Below are positions 20,601 through 31,259 of a stretch of 64,000 nt of DNA, piece by piece (position 1 is the first letter of the stretch; the number at the start of each line of letters is the position of its first letter). The notes beneath the pieces are model-generated. The model worked only from the letters and a program-made list of their open reading frames with translations, had not been told where the DNA came from and made no database searches. Position numbers and translations under genes: made by a program. The stretch spans positions 62,001 to 126,000 of the forward strand of contig WHUX01000105.1 of assembly GCA_015179025.1 (NCBI GenBank), given 5' to 3'. Origin of the DNA: Terfezia claveryi. Its lineage: Eukaryota; Ascomycota; Pezizomycetes; Pezizales; Pezizaceae.

Positions 20601-20905
20601 CGGTATACCACCCTCAAACTGATGGCCAGTCAGAACGCATGAACGCCATCATGAAGCAGTACCTGAGGGCGTATATCAATTATCAGCAGAATAACTGGGT
20701 TTTGTTGCTGGCGACCTGCGAGTTCTCCGCCAACAACCACTTCTCCGAGACCCTGAAGAACTCCCCATTCCTGGCCAATTATAGCTGGCACTCTCAGTTC
20801 GTAGACTCCCTGGCACCTCTGCGCAAGGCCAGGGAGAATGCCCCAGCCAAGGACTTCACAACAGAGATCACAAAACTCCATGCTACCTTGAAAGCTGAGT
20901 TGGCC
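17676..20905 (+). pseudogene. pol: Gypsy-B unit 1 pol: protease, RT, RNase H, integrase up to E1
   Basis: Protease (ALIDCGASGIAFI), RT ([24 protein letters not shown] near 18935-18960), RNase H ([24 protein letters not shown]), an Ala-Asp hexanucleotide repeat linker, the integrase zinc finger (HHDTLAAGHPG...NCHVCKRAK) and DDE core (LTMDFVTGLPED; VVSDRGPQF; YHPQTDGQSERMN). Breaks: one C missing relative to unit 2 in runs at 17898-17902 and 18473-18478; a deletion of about 16 nt near 19331-19340 (shared with unit 2); TAG at 19760-19762; TGA near 20438. The frame ends at E1 (20906). Confidence 0.9.
19806..19920 (+). repeat. GCTGAT hexanucleotide repeat in pol (unit 1)
   Basis: About 18 GCTGAT-type units encoding Ala-Asp pairs between RNase H and integrase. 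C has fewer units and A two or three degenerate ones. Confidence 0.9.
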
Positions 20906-23412
20906 CATCAGCAAAAAAAAATGTGCATCAGGACGTACCACCAAGCGTCCGGACGCGAGTTTGCGTGCTCTGCGTCCTGTGCGTCTGGACGTACTAGAAC
21001 GTTGCCCCCTCACCTGTGACGCAACACCAATGCTGGGCAGTTGCTCTCGCATCTGGACGCACTGGAACGTTGCCCCCTCGCCTGGGACGCAACACTAATG
21101 CTGGGCAGTTGATCTCGCATCTGGGACGCACTGGGATATTGCCCCCATGCCTGGGACGCAAGCATACATGCAACCTTTGTCCCGACATACTTGGTGGGTA
21201 AACACAACCCGCTTACAGCTTGCATCTGCTACGTTCTTACACCAGCCAGCTATGTAGCCGGGTTTGCAACCTTTGAATATGCGTGCAGCAGAAATATTCA
21301 TTGTATTCGCCAATTATTATATACACAGAGAGGTATTTAGCAATAGATATGTACACGGAACATGTGTGCAGCAATACTCGCTCTAACCCTTGGCCTAAGC
21401 TTCGCTCTAACTCTTGCTCTACCAACCAGACTACTCTCGCTCTAATGCTCGCTCTAATTCTCACTCTAAGCTCTCTTTAATACTCGCTGTAAAATGCTGG
21501 GAATAACGAGCAAAGGGAAAAAGCGCGGGGAAGGGAAGTATATATACAGGAAAACCATAGTTGCCAAGGCCGATTGCTAAGGCCGACAATTTAGACTTTC
21601 CGAAGACAATGAGATAGGGGATAATAAGAGAAGTGGCAGAACAGAGATTAACGGCACTCAGCCCCCCTTTCGCACGCGGGTGCCGTACTACTCAATGCCT
21701 GGCCTGGTAATAGTCATATTGGGAAATCGTAGTCGTGGTACTGCGAAAGAGACAAGTACTGCGATATGTGCGGAGTTCACGCTTTGTGATATATCCCGTA
21801 GGAATTCATGCATTCACGGGCATATATATATAAGTATCCGAAAGCACGAGTTTCTCGCATATATATATAAGTCTCCAAAAGCACGAGTTTCTCGCATATA
21901 TATATATAAGCCTGCGAATGCATGGATTTTTCGCATATATATATATATGTCTCCAAAAGCACGAGTTTCTCCCACATATATATATATGTCTCCAAAAGCG
22001 CGAATTTCTCGCACATATATATATATGTCTCAAAAAGCACGAACTTCTCGCACATATATATATATGTCTCAAAAAGCACGAGTTTCTCGTATATATATAT
22101 ATAAGCCTGCGAATGTATGGATTTCTCACATATATATATATAAGTCTGCGAATGCATGGATTTCTCGCATATATATATATATGTCTCCAAAAGCACGAGT
22201 GTCTTGCACATATATATATAAGTCTCCAAAAGCACGAGTTTCTCGCATATATATATATATAAGCCCGCGAATGCATAGATTTCTCACATATATATATATA
22301 TATAAGCCCGCGAATGCATGGATTTCTCGCATATATATATATAAGCAGCGAGCACATGGGTTTCTCGCATATATATACTTATATGAGCCCGCGCATGCAT
22401 GAATTCCTACGGGATATATCACAAAGCGTGAACTCCGCACATATCGCAGTACTTGTCTCGTTCGCAGTACCACGACTACGATTTCAGGCATTGAGTAGTA
22501 CGGCACCCGCGTGCGAAAGGGGGGCTGAGCGCCGTTGATCACTGTCATGCCACTTCTCTTATTATCCCCTATCTCATTATCTTCGGAAAGTCTAAATTGT
22601 CGTCCTTAGCAGTCGGCCTTGGCAACTATGGTTTTCCTGTATATATACTTCCCTTCCCCGCGCTTTTTCCCTTTGCTCATTATTTCCAGCATATTACAGC
22701 GAGTATTAGAGAGAGCATTAGAGCGAGCATTAGAGCGAGAGTAGTCTGGTTGGTAGAGCGAAAGATAGAGCGATTGATACAACGAGAGTTAGAGCGAAGC
22801 TTAGGCCAAGGGTTAGAGCAAGTGTTGCTGCACACATGTTCCGTGTACATATCTATTGCTAAATACCTCTCTGTGTATATAATAATTGGCGAATACAATG
22901 AAGATTTCTGCTGCACGCATATTCAAAGGTTGCAAACCCGGCTACATAGCTGGCTGGTGTAAGAACGTAGCAGATGCAAGCTGTAAGAGGGTTGTGTTTA
23001 CCCACCAAGTGTGTCGGAACAAAGGTTGCATGTATGCTTGCGTCCTAGGCACGGGGGCAACATCCCAGTGCATCCCAGATGCGAGAGCAACTGCCCAGCA
23101 TTGGTGTTGCGTCCCAGGCGAGGGGGCAACGTTCCAGTGCGTCCCAAGCGCGGTGGCAAAGTCCCAGTGTGTCCCAGATGCGAGAGCAACTGCCCAGCAT
23201 TAGTGTTGCGTCCCAGGCGTGTGAGCAACGTCACAGTGCATCCTAGACGCGAGCGCAACTGCCAAGAATTGGTGTTGTATCCCAGGCATGTGAGCAACGT
23301 CCCAGTACGTCAGGACGCTGGCACAACAAGCGTTCGCGTCCTGATTTTGAGTTATCGTCCCGTGCGTTACATGTGTCTGACGCACAGGACGAAAATATTA
23401 TTTTTGCTGATG
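20906..23412 (+). mobile_element. E1, non-coding TIR/hairpin element (unit 1)
   Basis: 2507 bp. Ends CATCAGCAAAAA / its inverse; 2-bp TSD CC (20904-20905, 23413-23414); removal restores the integrase frame. Distinct left and right ends with many GCGTCC motifs. Long inverted arms (about 21053-21815 and 22395-23145) surround an AT-rich minisatellite core. Unlike E2 and E3, the 12-bp repeat zones in its arms are degenerate. No coding capacity beyond repeat-derived frames. Superfamily not assigned. Confidence 0.85.
21815..22400. repeat. E1 core minisatellite
   Basis: Units of about 37-39 bp: (TA)n plus GTCTCCAAAAGCACGAG or GCCTGCGAATGCATGG plus TTTCTCGCA. Two unit types are interspersed, mostly in one orientation. 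Confidence 0.9.
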
Positions 23413-23815
23413 CCTACGCCCAAGCCAGGCAAGTGGAGTATGCCAATGGGTTCCGGTTGCCAGCTCCTAAATACCACCCAGGGGACCAAGTATGGCTATC
23501 TAGCAGACACTTCCGAACAGAACGGCCCTTCCGCAAACTGGACCATAAGTTCTTAGGCCCCTTCGAGGTGCTAGGCGCTGTAGGCACTCATGCCTATCGA
23601 TTGAGGTTTCCCAAGGACATCAAACGCCACCCGGTCATTCATGTCTCGGAGATCGAGCCAGCCGCGGACGATCCTCTTCGAGGTCAAAGGCATCCGCCAC
23701 CTCCTCCCGTGGTGATTGCAGGAGAAGAGGAGTGGGAGGTTGAGGAGGTACTGGACTCCAGGAAGCACTCTGGACGAGTTCAGTACAAGGTCAAATGGTT
23801 AGGGGACGAGGAGAC
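23413..23815 (+). pseudogene. pol: Gypsy-B unit 1 integrase C-terminus and chromodomain start
   Basis: Continues after E1: QARQVEYANGFRLPAPKY, the GPY/F-type module (KFLGPFEVLGAVGTHAY; HPVIHVSEIEPA), then the chromodomain EEWEVEEVLDSRKHSG and VQYKVKWLGDEET, cut by E3 at 23816. Chromodomains of such elements bind modified histones and steer integration into heterochromatin. Confidence 0.88.
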
Positions 23816-23907
23816 CATCAGCAAGAAAAAAGTGGCGTCTAGACGCACCGCCCAGCATCCGGACGTGAGAGCTCGCGCAAGTGCGTCCTGTGTGTCTTGT
23901 ACGTCTG

Positions 23908-24030
23908 GACGCCTGGCTGCATTGCAACACAATCAGGACGCCTGGCTGAGTTGAAACACAATCTGGACGCCCGGCTGAGTTGCAATACAATCTGGACGCC
24001 TGGCTGAGTTGCAATACAATCTGGACGCCA
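23908..24030 (+). repeat. 31-bp tandem repeat in E3 left end
   Basis: About four units, each CTGGACGCCTGGCTG followed by AGTTGCAATACAAT, in the subterminal region outside the inverted arms. Confidence 0.85.
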
Positions 24031-24315
24031 TTGGGGCAACTAAAGCCGTCCAGACGCTGGTTGGCATATTTCAATGTCTAGATATTAGAGTTGCTTCCCT
24101 TGGCATCATCAACTCAATTGATGTTGTTAATGCTATAGCTTTGGGCCCCAAATCGCTCTCGTACAATGCACACCCGCTCTAACACCAGCCAGGTGAGTAG
24201 CCGCTATTGCAGCCATTCAATATGCACGCAGCGAAAATATCCATTGTATTCGCTAATACTTAAATACACAGAAGTATTGAGTAATAGATATATACATAAA
24301 ACATGCACTTGCTGC

Positions 24316-24470
24316 TTCAATCGCTCTAATACTCGCTCTAATACTCGCTCCAATAGTCGCTCTAATACTCCCTCCAATACTCGCTCTAATACTCGCTCTA
24401 ATACTCGCCCTAATAGTCGCTTCAATACTCGCTCTCATACTCGCTCTATTACTCGCTCTAATGCTCGCCA
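24316..24470. repeat. 12-bp array, left arm of E3
   Basis: About a dozen units of the type CGCTCTAATACT, inverted relative to 26070-26205. Confidence 0.85.
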
Positions 24471-24774
24471 TAATGTGGTGGGATCTAGAGTGAAGGGAAA
24501 ATGCACGGGGAAGGGAGGTATATATACAGGAAAACCATAGTTGCCAAGGCCGACTGCTAAGGCCGACAATTTAGACTTTCCAGAGACAATGAGATAAGCG
24601 ATAACAAGAGAAGTGGCATGACAGTGATCAATGGCGCTCAGCCCCCTTTCGCCCGCGGGTGCCGTACTATTCAATGCCTGGCCTGGTAATAGTCATATTG
24701 GGAAATCGTAGTCGTGGTATTGAGATATGTGCGAGTTCACGCTTTGTGATATGTTTCGTAGGAATTCATGCATT

Positions 24775-25735
24775 CGCGGGTTTATATATATATATACGAG
24801 AAACTCATGCATTCGCGGGCTTATATATATATGCGAGAAACTCGTGCTTTTGGAGACTTATATATATATATACGAGAAACTCGTGCTTTTGGAGACTTAT
24901 ATATATATATGCGAGAAACTCGTGCTTTTGGGGACTTATATATATATATGCGAGAAACTCATGCATTCGCGGGCTTATATATATATGCGAGAAACTCGTG
25001 CTTTTGGAGACTTATATATATATATGCGAGAAACTCGTGCTTTTGAGGACTTATATATATATATGCGAGAAATTCATGCATTCGTGGGCTTATATATATA
25101 TGCGAGAAACTCGTGCTTTTGGAGACTTATATATATATATGCGAGTAACTCATGCTTTTGGAGACTTATATATATATATGCGAGAAACTCGTGCTTTTAG
25201 GGACTTATATATATATATGTGAGAAACTCATGCATTCGCGGGCTTATATATATATGCGAGAAACTCATGCTTTTGGAGACTTATATATATATATGCGAGA
25301 AACTCGTGCTTTTGGGGACTTATATATATATATGCGAAAAACTCATGCATTCGCGGGCTTATATATATATGCGAGAAACTCGTGCTTTTGGAGACTTATA
25401 TATATATATGCGAGAAACTCGTGCTTTTGGGGACTTATATATATATATGCGAGAAACTCGTGCATTCGCGGGCTTATATATATATATGCGAGAAACTCAT
25501 GCATTTGCGGGCTTATATATATATGTGATAAACTCGTGCTTTTGGAGACTTATGTATATATATGCAAGAAACTCGTGCTTTTGGAGACTTATATATATAT
25601 ATGCGAGAAACTCGTGCTTTTGGAGACTTATGTATATATATGCGAGAAACTCGTGCTTTTGGAGACTTATATATATATATGTGCGAGAAACTCGTACTTT
25701 TGGAGACATATATATATAAGCCGGCGAATGCATGA
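24775..25735. repeat. E3 core minisatellite with higher-order order
   Basis: Unit A (39 bp): GCGAGAAACTCGTGC, TTTTGG(A/G)GAC, TTA(TA)n. Unit B (about 37 bp): GCGAGAAACTCATGC, ATTCGCGGGC, TTA(TA)n. Order mostly B-A1-A2 or B-A1-A1-A2, repeated. Confidence 0.9.
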
Positions 25736-26069
25736 GTTTCTCGCATATATATATATAAGCCCGCGAATGCATGAATTCCTACGAAATATATCACAAAGCG
25801 TGAACTCGTACATATCTCAATACCACGACTATGATTTCCCAATATAACTATTACCAGGCCAGGCATTGAATAGTACGGCACCCGCAGGCGAAAGGGGGCT
25901 GAGCGCCATTGATCACTGTCATGCCACTTCTCTTGTTATCCCTTATCTCATTGTCTTCGGAAAGTCTAAATTGTCGGCCTTAGCAGTCGGCCTTTGCAAC
26001 TATGGTTTTCCTGTATATATAACTCCCTTCCCCGCGCATTTTCCCTTCACTCTATATCCCAGCACATTA

Positions 26070-26205
26070 CAGCGAGCATTAGAGTGAGTATTGGAGCGAG
26101 TATTAGAGCGAGTATTAGAGCGAGTATTAGAGCGAGTATTAGAGCGAGTATTAGAGGAGTATTGGAGCGACTATTGGAGCGAGTATTAGAGTGAGTGTTA
26201 GGGCG
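26070..26205. repeat. 12-bp array, right arm of E3
   Basis: Units AGAGCGAGTATT, the mirror of the left-arm array. Confidence 0.85.
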
Positions 26206-26745
26206 ATTAAAGCAGCGAGTGCATGTTTTATGTATATATCTATTACTCAATACTTCTGTGTATATAATTATTAGCGAATACAATGGATATTTCCGCTGCA
26301 TGCATATTCAGTCGCTGCAACAGAGGCTACGCACCTGGCTGGTATTAGAGGGTCGTACATACAAGCTGGTGCATTGTAGAAGAGAGCAATTGTGGGCCTT
26401 CCGTTAGCAACGTCAGCGGTAGAACCTGTAGTGTTGGGGACGAGCAGCCCATTCCATCTTGCGTCCAGGAGGCGCGAGCATCTGCAAAGCGCGTGTATTG
26501 TGTCTCAGACGTGGGAACACACTTGTGTTGCCTTCTAGGAGCAGAAGCACGCTTGTGTTGCGTCCTGGATGCGGGAACACCTGCCAGAGGCGAGTGTTGC
26601 GTCCCAAGCGCAGGCGCCAGCAGCTAGTGCATCCCGACGCACGAGCACCAAGCTTTGGCGTCCTGATCTTGAGTTTTCGTCCTGTACGTCCCGTACGTCC
26701 TATGCGTCCGGACGCATAGGACGCAAACACAATTTCTTGCTGATG

Positions 26746-26841
26746 ACCACCTGGCAACCAGCAGAGGATCTGGAAAACGCCCCTGACCTGGTCACCCTAT
26801 TCCACCAGCGTTACCCTCTCAAGCCTCGCCCAGCTGAATGA
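26746..26841 (+). pseudogene. pol: Gypsy-B unit 1 chromodomain end
   Basis: TWQPAEDLENAPDLVTLFHQ and the pol stop at 26839-26841. The 3' end of the chromodomain, separated from its start by E3. Confidence 0.85.
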
Positions 26842-27024
26842 TATTTTTGTCTTATCTTCGTTGATTTGGAGTTGGAATTATGATTGTTGTTTCTGTTGTT
26901 GTCAGGTTGTTCGGAGTTGGGGTTTTTGTCCTTACCTTGTTGTTGTTGTTTCCTGTGTTGATTTTGCCGGTTATCGTGCCCAGGCCTCCTAGTCGCTGGA
27001 GCTCCGAGCCTAAAGGGGGGATAG
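26842..27024 (+). other. Gypsy-B unit 1 3' untranslated region with polypurine tract
   Basis: T-rich untranslated stretch, ending in a purine run (TAAAGGGGGGATAG, about 27011-27024) directly before the LTR, the usual plus-strand primer position. Confidence 0.75.
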
Positions 27025-27323
27025 TGTCACAACCGTCCTTTCCTAGCCAGGTTTGAGAGTCGGACGGAATCCCGTCCGACTCTCATTATTGTTGATTGAT
27101 ATCGTTGTTATCTCTGTTCCCGAGATAAGGGGTCTCGGGAACCTTATTCCTTCCGGTGGCCTTGGCTAGGAAGGAAGCCTGTATATATAGCTTGCTCTCT
27201 CTGCCCTCTCATTGGATCCCTATCCAACGTCTTGTATACCCAATACAGGACCTTGCTTCCCCCAGCGCTTGTGCACCTCCCTTGTGCACATCCTTGTCTC
27301 GAACAAACAACTCTGCAGTACAG
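27025..27323 (+). repeat. Gypsy-B middle LTR, left part
   Basis: TGTCAC start. Contains a perfect hairpin at 27055-27084 (stems GAGAGTCGGACGG and CCGTCCGACTCTC). Interrupted by E2 after CAGTACAG. Confidence 0.92.
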
Positions 27324-27799
27324 CATCAGCAAAAAGAAATATGCGTCAGGACGCACCACCAAGCGTCCAGACGCGATTTTGCGTCCTGTGCGTCCTATGC
27401 GTCCGGATGTCCCGGGGTATTGCATTACAATCCGGACACAACTAGGGCCCCGCGCTGCGTCCTGACGCCATTGGGGCCCCAAAAGCTGTCCGGACGGTGG
27501 TTGACATAAGCTCAACGTCTGGATGTCAGAGCTCATTGCCATCGTATCCTCAACTCAATTAAGGTTGTTAACGCTATAGGTTCCAAGTCTGGCGTTGCTG
27601 AACCAGGGCCCCAAATCACTCTCTTCTACAATGCACACCCACTACCAGCTTGCATCTACGACGCTCTAACATCGGCCAGGTACGTAGCCACTATTGCAGC
27701 CATTGAATATGCACGCAGCGGAAATATCCATTGTATTCGCTAATAATTATATACACAGAAGTATTGATTAATAGATATATATATAGAGCATGCAATCGC

Positions 27800-27930
27800 T
27801 GCTCCACTCGCTCTAACACTCGCTCCAATACTCGCTCTAATACTCGCTCTAATACTCGCTCTAATACTCGCTCTAATACCCGCCATAATACTCGCTCCAA
27901 TAGTCACTCTAATGCTAGCCGTAATGTGCT
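27800..27930. repeat. 12-bp array, left arm of E2
   Basis: CGCTCTAATACT units, inverted relative to 29090-29250. Confidence 0.85.
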
Positions 27931-28224
27931 AGGATAGACAGCGAAGGGAAAATGCGCGGGGAAGGGAGGTATATAAACAGGAAAACTATAGTTGCTAAGG
28001 CCGACTGGTAAGGCCGACAATTTAGACTTTCCGAAGACAATGAGATAAGGGATAACAAGAGAAGTGGCATGACAGTGATCAATGGCGCTCAGCCCCCTTT
28101 CGCCCGCGGGTGCCGTACTATTCAATGCCTGGCCTGGAAATAGTCATATTGGGAAATCGTAGTCTTTGTATGGAGATATGTGCGGAGTTCACGCTTTGTG
28201 ATATGTTTCGTAGGAATTCATGCA

Positions 28225-28790
28225 TTCGCGGGCATATATATATATGTGTGCGAGAAACTCGTGCTTTTGGGGATATATATATATATATATACGAGAAATC
28301 CATGCATTCGCGGGCATATATATATATATATGTGAGAAACTCGTGCTTTTGGAGATATATATATATATATATATGCGAGAAATCCATGCATTCGGGGGCA
28401 TATATATATATATATGCGAGAAACTCGTGCTTTTGGAGACTTATATATATATATGTGTGAGAAACTCATGCTCTTGGGGACATATATATATATATGCGAG
28501 AAACTCGTGCTTTTGGAGATATATATATATATATATATGCGAGAAATCGATGCATTCGCGGGCATATATATATATATATGCGAGAAACTCGTGCTTTTGG
28601 AGAGTTATATATATATGTGCGAGAAACTCGTGCTTTTGGAGACATATATATACATATATGCGAGAAATCCATGCATTCGGGGGCTTATATGTCTCCAAAA
28701 GCATGAGTTTCTCGCATATATATATATAAGTCTCCAAAAGCACGAGTTTCTCGCGCATATATATATATAAGCCCACGAATGCATGAATTC
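28225..28790. repeat. E2 core minisatellite
   Basis: Same A-type and B-type sequence blocks as in E3, separated by longer TA tracts. Orientation flips near 28690. Confidence 0.88.
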
Positions 28791-29089
28791 CTATGAAACA
28801 TATCACAAAGCGTGAACTCCGCACATATCGCAATACTATGACTACGATTGCCCAATATGACTATTTCCAGGCCAAGCATTGAATAGTACGGCACCCGCGT
28901 GCGAAAGGGGGCTGAGTGCCATTGATCACTGTCATGCCACTTCTCTTGTTATCGCTTATCTCATTGTCCTCGGAAAGTCTAAATTGTCGGCTATAGCAGT
29001 CGGCCTTGGCAACTATTGTTTTCCTGTATATATACCTCCCTTCCCCGCGCATTTTCCCTTCGCTGTCTATCCCAGCACATTACGGCTAG

Positions 29090-29250
29090 CATTAGAGTGA
29101 CTATTGGAGTGAGTATTACGGCGAGTATTAGAGCGAGTATTAGAGCGAGTATTAGAGCGAGTATTAGAGCGAGTATTGGATCGAGTATTAGAGCGAGTAT
29201 TAGAGCGAGTATTAGAGCGAGTATTGGAGCGAGTATTAGAGCGAGTGTTA
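29090..29250. repeat. 12-bp array, right arm of E2
   Basis: Very regular AGAGCGAGTATT units, about a dozen. Confidence 0.88.
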
Positions 29251-29750
29251 AAGCGATTGAAGCAGCGATTGCATGTTCTATATATATATCTATTGCTCAA
29301 TACCTCTTTGTATATAATTTTAGCGAATATAATGGATATTTCTGCTCCATGCATATTCAATGACTGCATTAGTGGTACGTAGCTGGCTGATGTTAGATCG
29401 TAGATGCAAGCGGTGAGCAGGTGTGCATTGTAGAAGAGAGCGATTTGGGGCCCTGGTTCAGCAACGCCAGACGTGGAACCTATAGCGTTGGGGACGAGCA
29501 GCCCGTCTCATGTTGCGTCCAAGAAGTGGTAGCATGCTTCTGTTGCGTCCCAGGCGTGGGAGCACACTTGTATTGCGTCCTGGGCACTGGTGCGCACGAG
29601 TGTTGCATCCCGACGCTGGTGTGCACGAGTGTTGTGTCCCGACGCTGGCGCACTAAGCGTTTGGCGTCCTGATTGTAAGTTCCTGTCCCATGCGTCCTGT
29701 GCGTCGGACGCACAGGAAGACACATGACGCGAATATTTTTTTTGCTGATG

Positions 29751-30005
29751 AGCTGCCTCCCTTGACACACGCGGCAACTGCCTCCGCGTGTCTCGTGTCC
29801 CTTGCCCTCTGCCTCTCTCTGCCTCTTGCCTATTACCCTTGCCCCCGTCTCAGTCTTCCCCTGGTCACACAGGTAGTGTTCCTACGTGTGTCTTACCCTA
29901 GCCTTTCCCCCGATCACACACGTAGTGCTCCTATGTGTGCGATTGCCCCTTACCACTTCCCTGGCATACCCCTTGGTCGCCTTGTCCCCCAGAGCCCTCG
30001 TTACA
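29751..30005 (+). repeat. Gypsy-B middle LTR, right part
   Basis: Rest of the LTR, ending GTTACA and followed by the CTACGTTGGATC primer-binding region of unit 2. Confidence 0.92.
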
Positions 30006-30041
30006 CTACGTTGGATCTTCTCGACCAACTGGTACGCTGTC

Positions 30042-31238
30042 ATGTCCGGAACCCCTCCACCCGCTGTCAGGTTTCAACCCTGGAGGAACTCCCCTATACC
30101 CTCAGGACCGAACGAATTGAATGCCTATTGTCAAGAGATCATCGACATCTTCGAGGCCATGGATGCCATCGGGGCCGAACTCGGCAATAGCTTGGCCGTG
30201 GCTGAACGAAAACTGAGATCCGCCGATGAAGAAATCACAGTACTCCAAAACGACCTTGACAATGCCACCATCACTCTGGCCAACGAGAGAACCACAATCC
30301 AGACCCTCAACCACGCTATGGCCGCTATGTCGGCAACTCCACCCTCCGCACCAACTGCCAAAACCGAAAGTATTCCAACCCCCTCCAAATTCAATGGGGA
30401 TAGGGCTTGCCTCCAAGCTTGGAAGAACTCGGTAAACCTCAAACTCAATGGGGACTCAGTCAGATTCCCATCCGAGCAACACCGATTGGCTTATGTCTTT
30501 GCCCTACTGGAGGGTAAGGCAGTAGATCAAATCCAGCCATATGTCCTCGAGACTGAGATTAAGCTGGACAGCATCCCGGCATTCCTCGCTATTCTAGACA
30601 GGGCTTTTAGGGACCCTGATGCCGTGGGCACGGCTAGCCGAGCCCTCCGAGCCCTGAAACAACGTAATTCGGATCTGTCCACATATGTAGCAGAGTTCTC
30701 CAGGCTGGCAGCAGAAGTATTGTGGAACGACCAGTCAAAGCTCAAGCAGTTCAAGGAGGGACTGAATGATGAACTTCAACAGGCCATGGTCACCCTCCCA
30801 GAGACTAAGAGTCTCGATGAATTAATCGACCAGGCATCCAGGGTAGAACAACGGATGGCTAGGTTGAGACACCACCTTACCTTCCGCCCTGCCACCCGCT
30901 CACCTCAGCAACCACAGCAACATCAACCACAGCAACACCAACAACAGCAACCGACCCCCAAGCCTGCCCAAGTCCCGGCCTCGGCCAACAAACCCGCGCA
31001 CCCCTCTCTCGTGGCAGGTGGTGCCGCGCCTATGGACCTATGCGCAGGTAGGCCATGGTTAACCCAGGAGGAGAGAGATCGCCGCCGAATGAATGGGCTG
31101 TGTATAGCATGCGGGAAAGGGGACCATTTTATTATGGCATGTCCCTTCCGCAAAAACCGCTCGATGGCTGCCCACGCCATCTCCGAATCCAGGATTGAGG
31201 AGGTTGATGAGTCGGGAAAAGCCCTGTCCCTTGCCTAG
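30042..31238 (+). CDS. gag: Gypsy-B unit 2 Gag
   Basis: Intact, 398 codons, nearly identical to unit 1 Gag (few substitutions, for example Val for Ala near FPSEQH and Met for Ala after the zinc knuckle). Same domains: coiled-coil-like N-terminus, capsid core, Gln-rich linker, zinc knuckle CIACGKGDHFIMACP. The open frame begins earlier (29886) inside the LTR; the ATG at 30042 is preferred by comparison with A, B unit 1 and C. Confidence 0.9.
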   Translation: MSGTPPPAVRFQPWRNSPIPSGPNELNAYCQEIIDIFEAMDAIGAELGNSLAVAERKLRSADEEITVLQNDLDNATITLANERTTIQTLNHAMAAMSATPPSAPTAKTESIPTPSKFNGDRACLQAWKNSVNLKLNGDSVRFPSEQHRLAYVFALLEGKAVDQIQPYVLETEIKLDSIPAFLAILDRAFRDPDAVGTASRALRALKQRNSDLSTYVAEFSRLAAEVLWNDQSKLKQFKEGLNDELQQAMVTLPETKSLDELIDQASRVEQRMARLRHHLTFRPATRSPQQPQQHQPQQHQQQQPTPKPAQVPASANKPAHPSLVAGGAAPMDLCAGRPWLTQEERDRRRMNGLCIACGKGDHFIMACPFRKNRSMAAHAISESRIEEVDESGKALSLA

Positions 31239-31259
31239 TCACTGACACTAGCAAGGGAC
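31214..31259 (+). promoter_or_regulatory. Gypsy-B unit 2 -1 frameshift cassette
   Basis: GGGAAAA at 31214-31220, 5-nt spacer, hairpin 31226-31259. The pol frame is open from 31211, so it overlaps gag by 28 nt and covers the slip site, as a -1 shift requires. Confidence 0.75.

Larger units (their letters stand above)
23816..26745 (+). mobile_element. E3, non-coding TIR/hairpin element (unit 1)
   Basis: 2930 bp. Ends CATCAGCAAGAAA; TSD AC (23814-23815, 26746-26747). Left end has a 31-bp tandem repeat. Inverted arms about 24143-24775 and 25770-26400 with mirrored 12-bp arrays. The largest core of the three subfamilies. Confidence 0.85.
27324..29750 (+). mobile_element. E2, non-coding TIR/hairpin element in the middle LTR
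   Basis: 2427 bp. Ends CATCAGCAAAAA; TSD AG (27322-27323, 29751-29752). Removing it restores the LTR exactly. Inverted arms about 27567-28215 and 28785-29490 with mirrored 12-bp arrays, and an AT-rich core between. Confidence 0.87.

Noticed and set aside
21680..22402. Long open frames through the E cores (for example 240 aa here and up to 379 aa at 38285-39424), rich in IYIY, ETRAF and LLETY repeats
   Set aside because: They occur on both strands and in several frames at once because the dominant unit is 39 bp, a multiple of three, and TATATA lacks stops in most frames. There is no start context, domain or conservation. Treated as repeat artefacts.
24775..25735. CRISPR-like regular repeats
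   Set aside because: There are no unique spacers: units alternate with TA tracts and with each other, no cas genes are present and the organism is a fungus.
24775..25735. Centromeric satellite
   Set aside because: The minisatellite is limited to about 1 kb inside discrete transposable elements at six exact positions; nothing else suggests a centromere.
27025..30005. Two independent adjacent Gypsy-B insertions instead of a tandem array
   Set aside because: No target duplication is found at the inner LTR boundaries, the middle LTR is shared by both units, and only the outer ACTTC pair exists.
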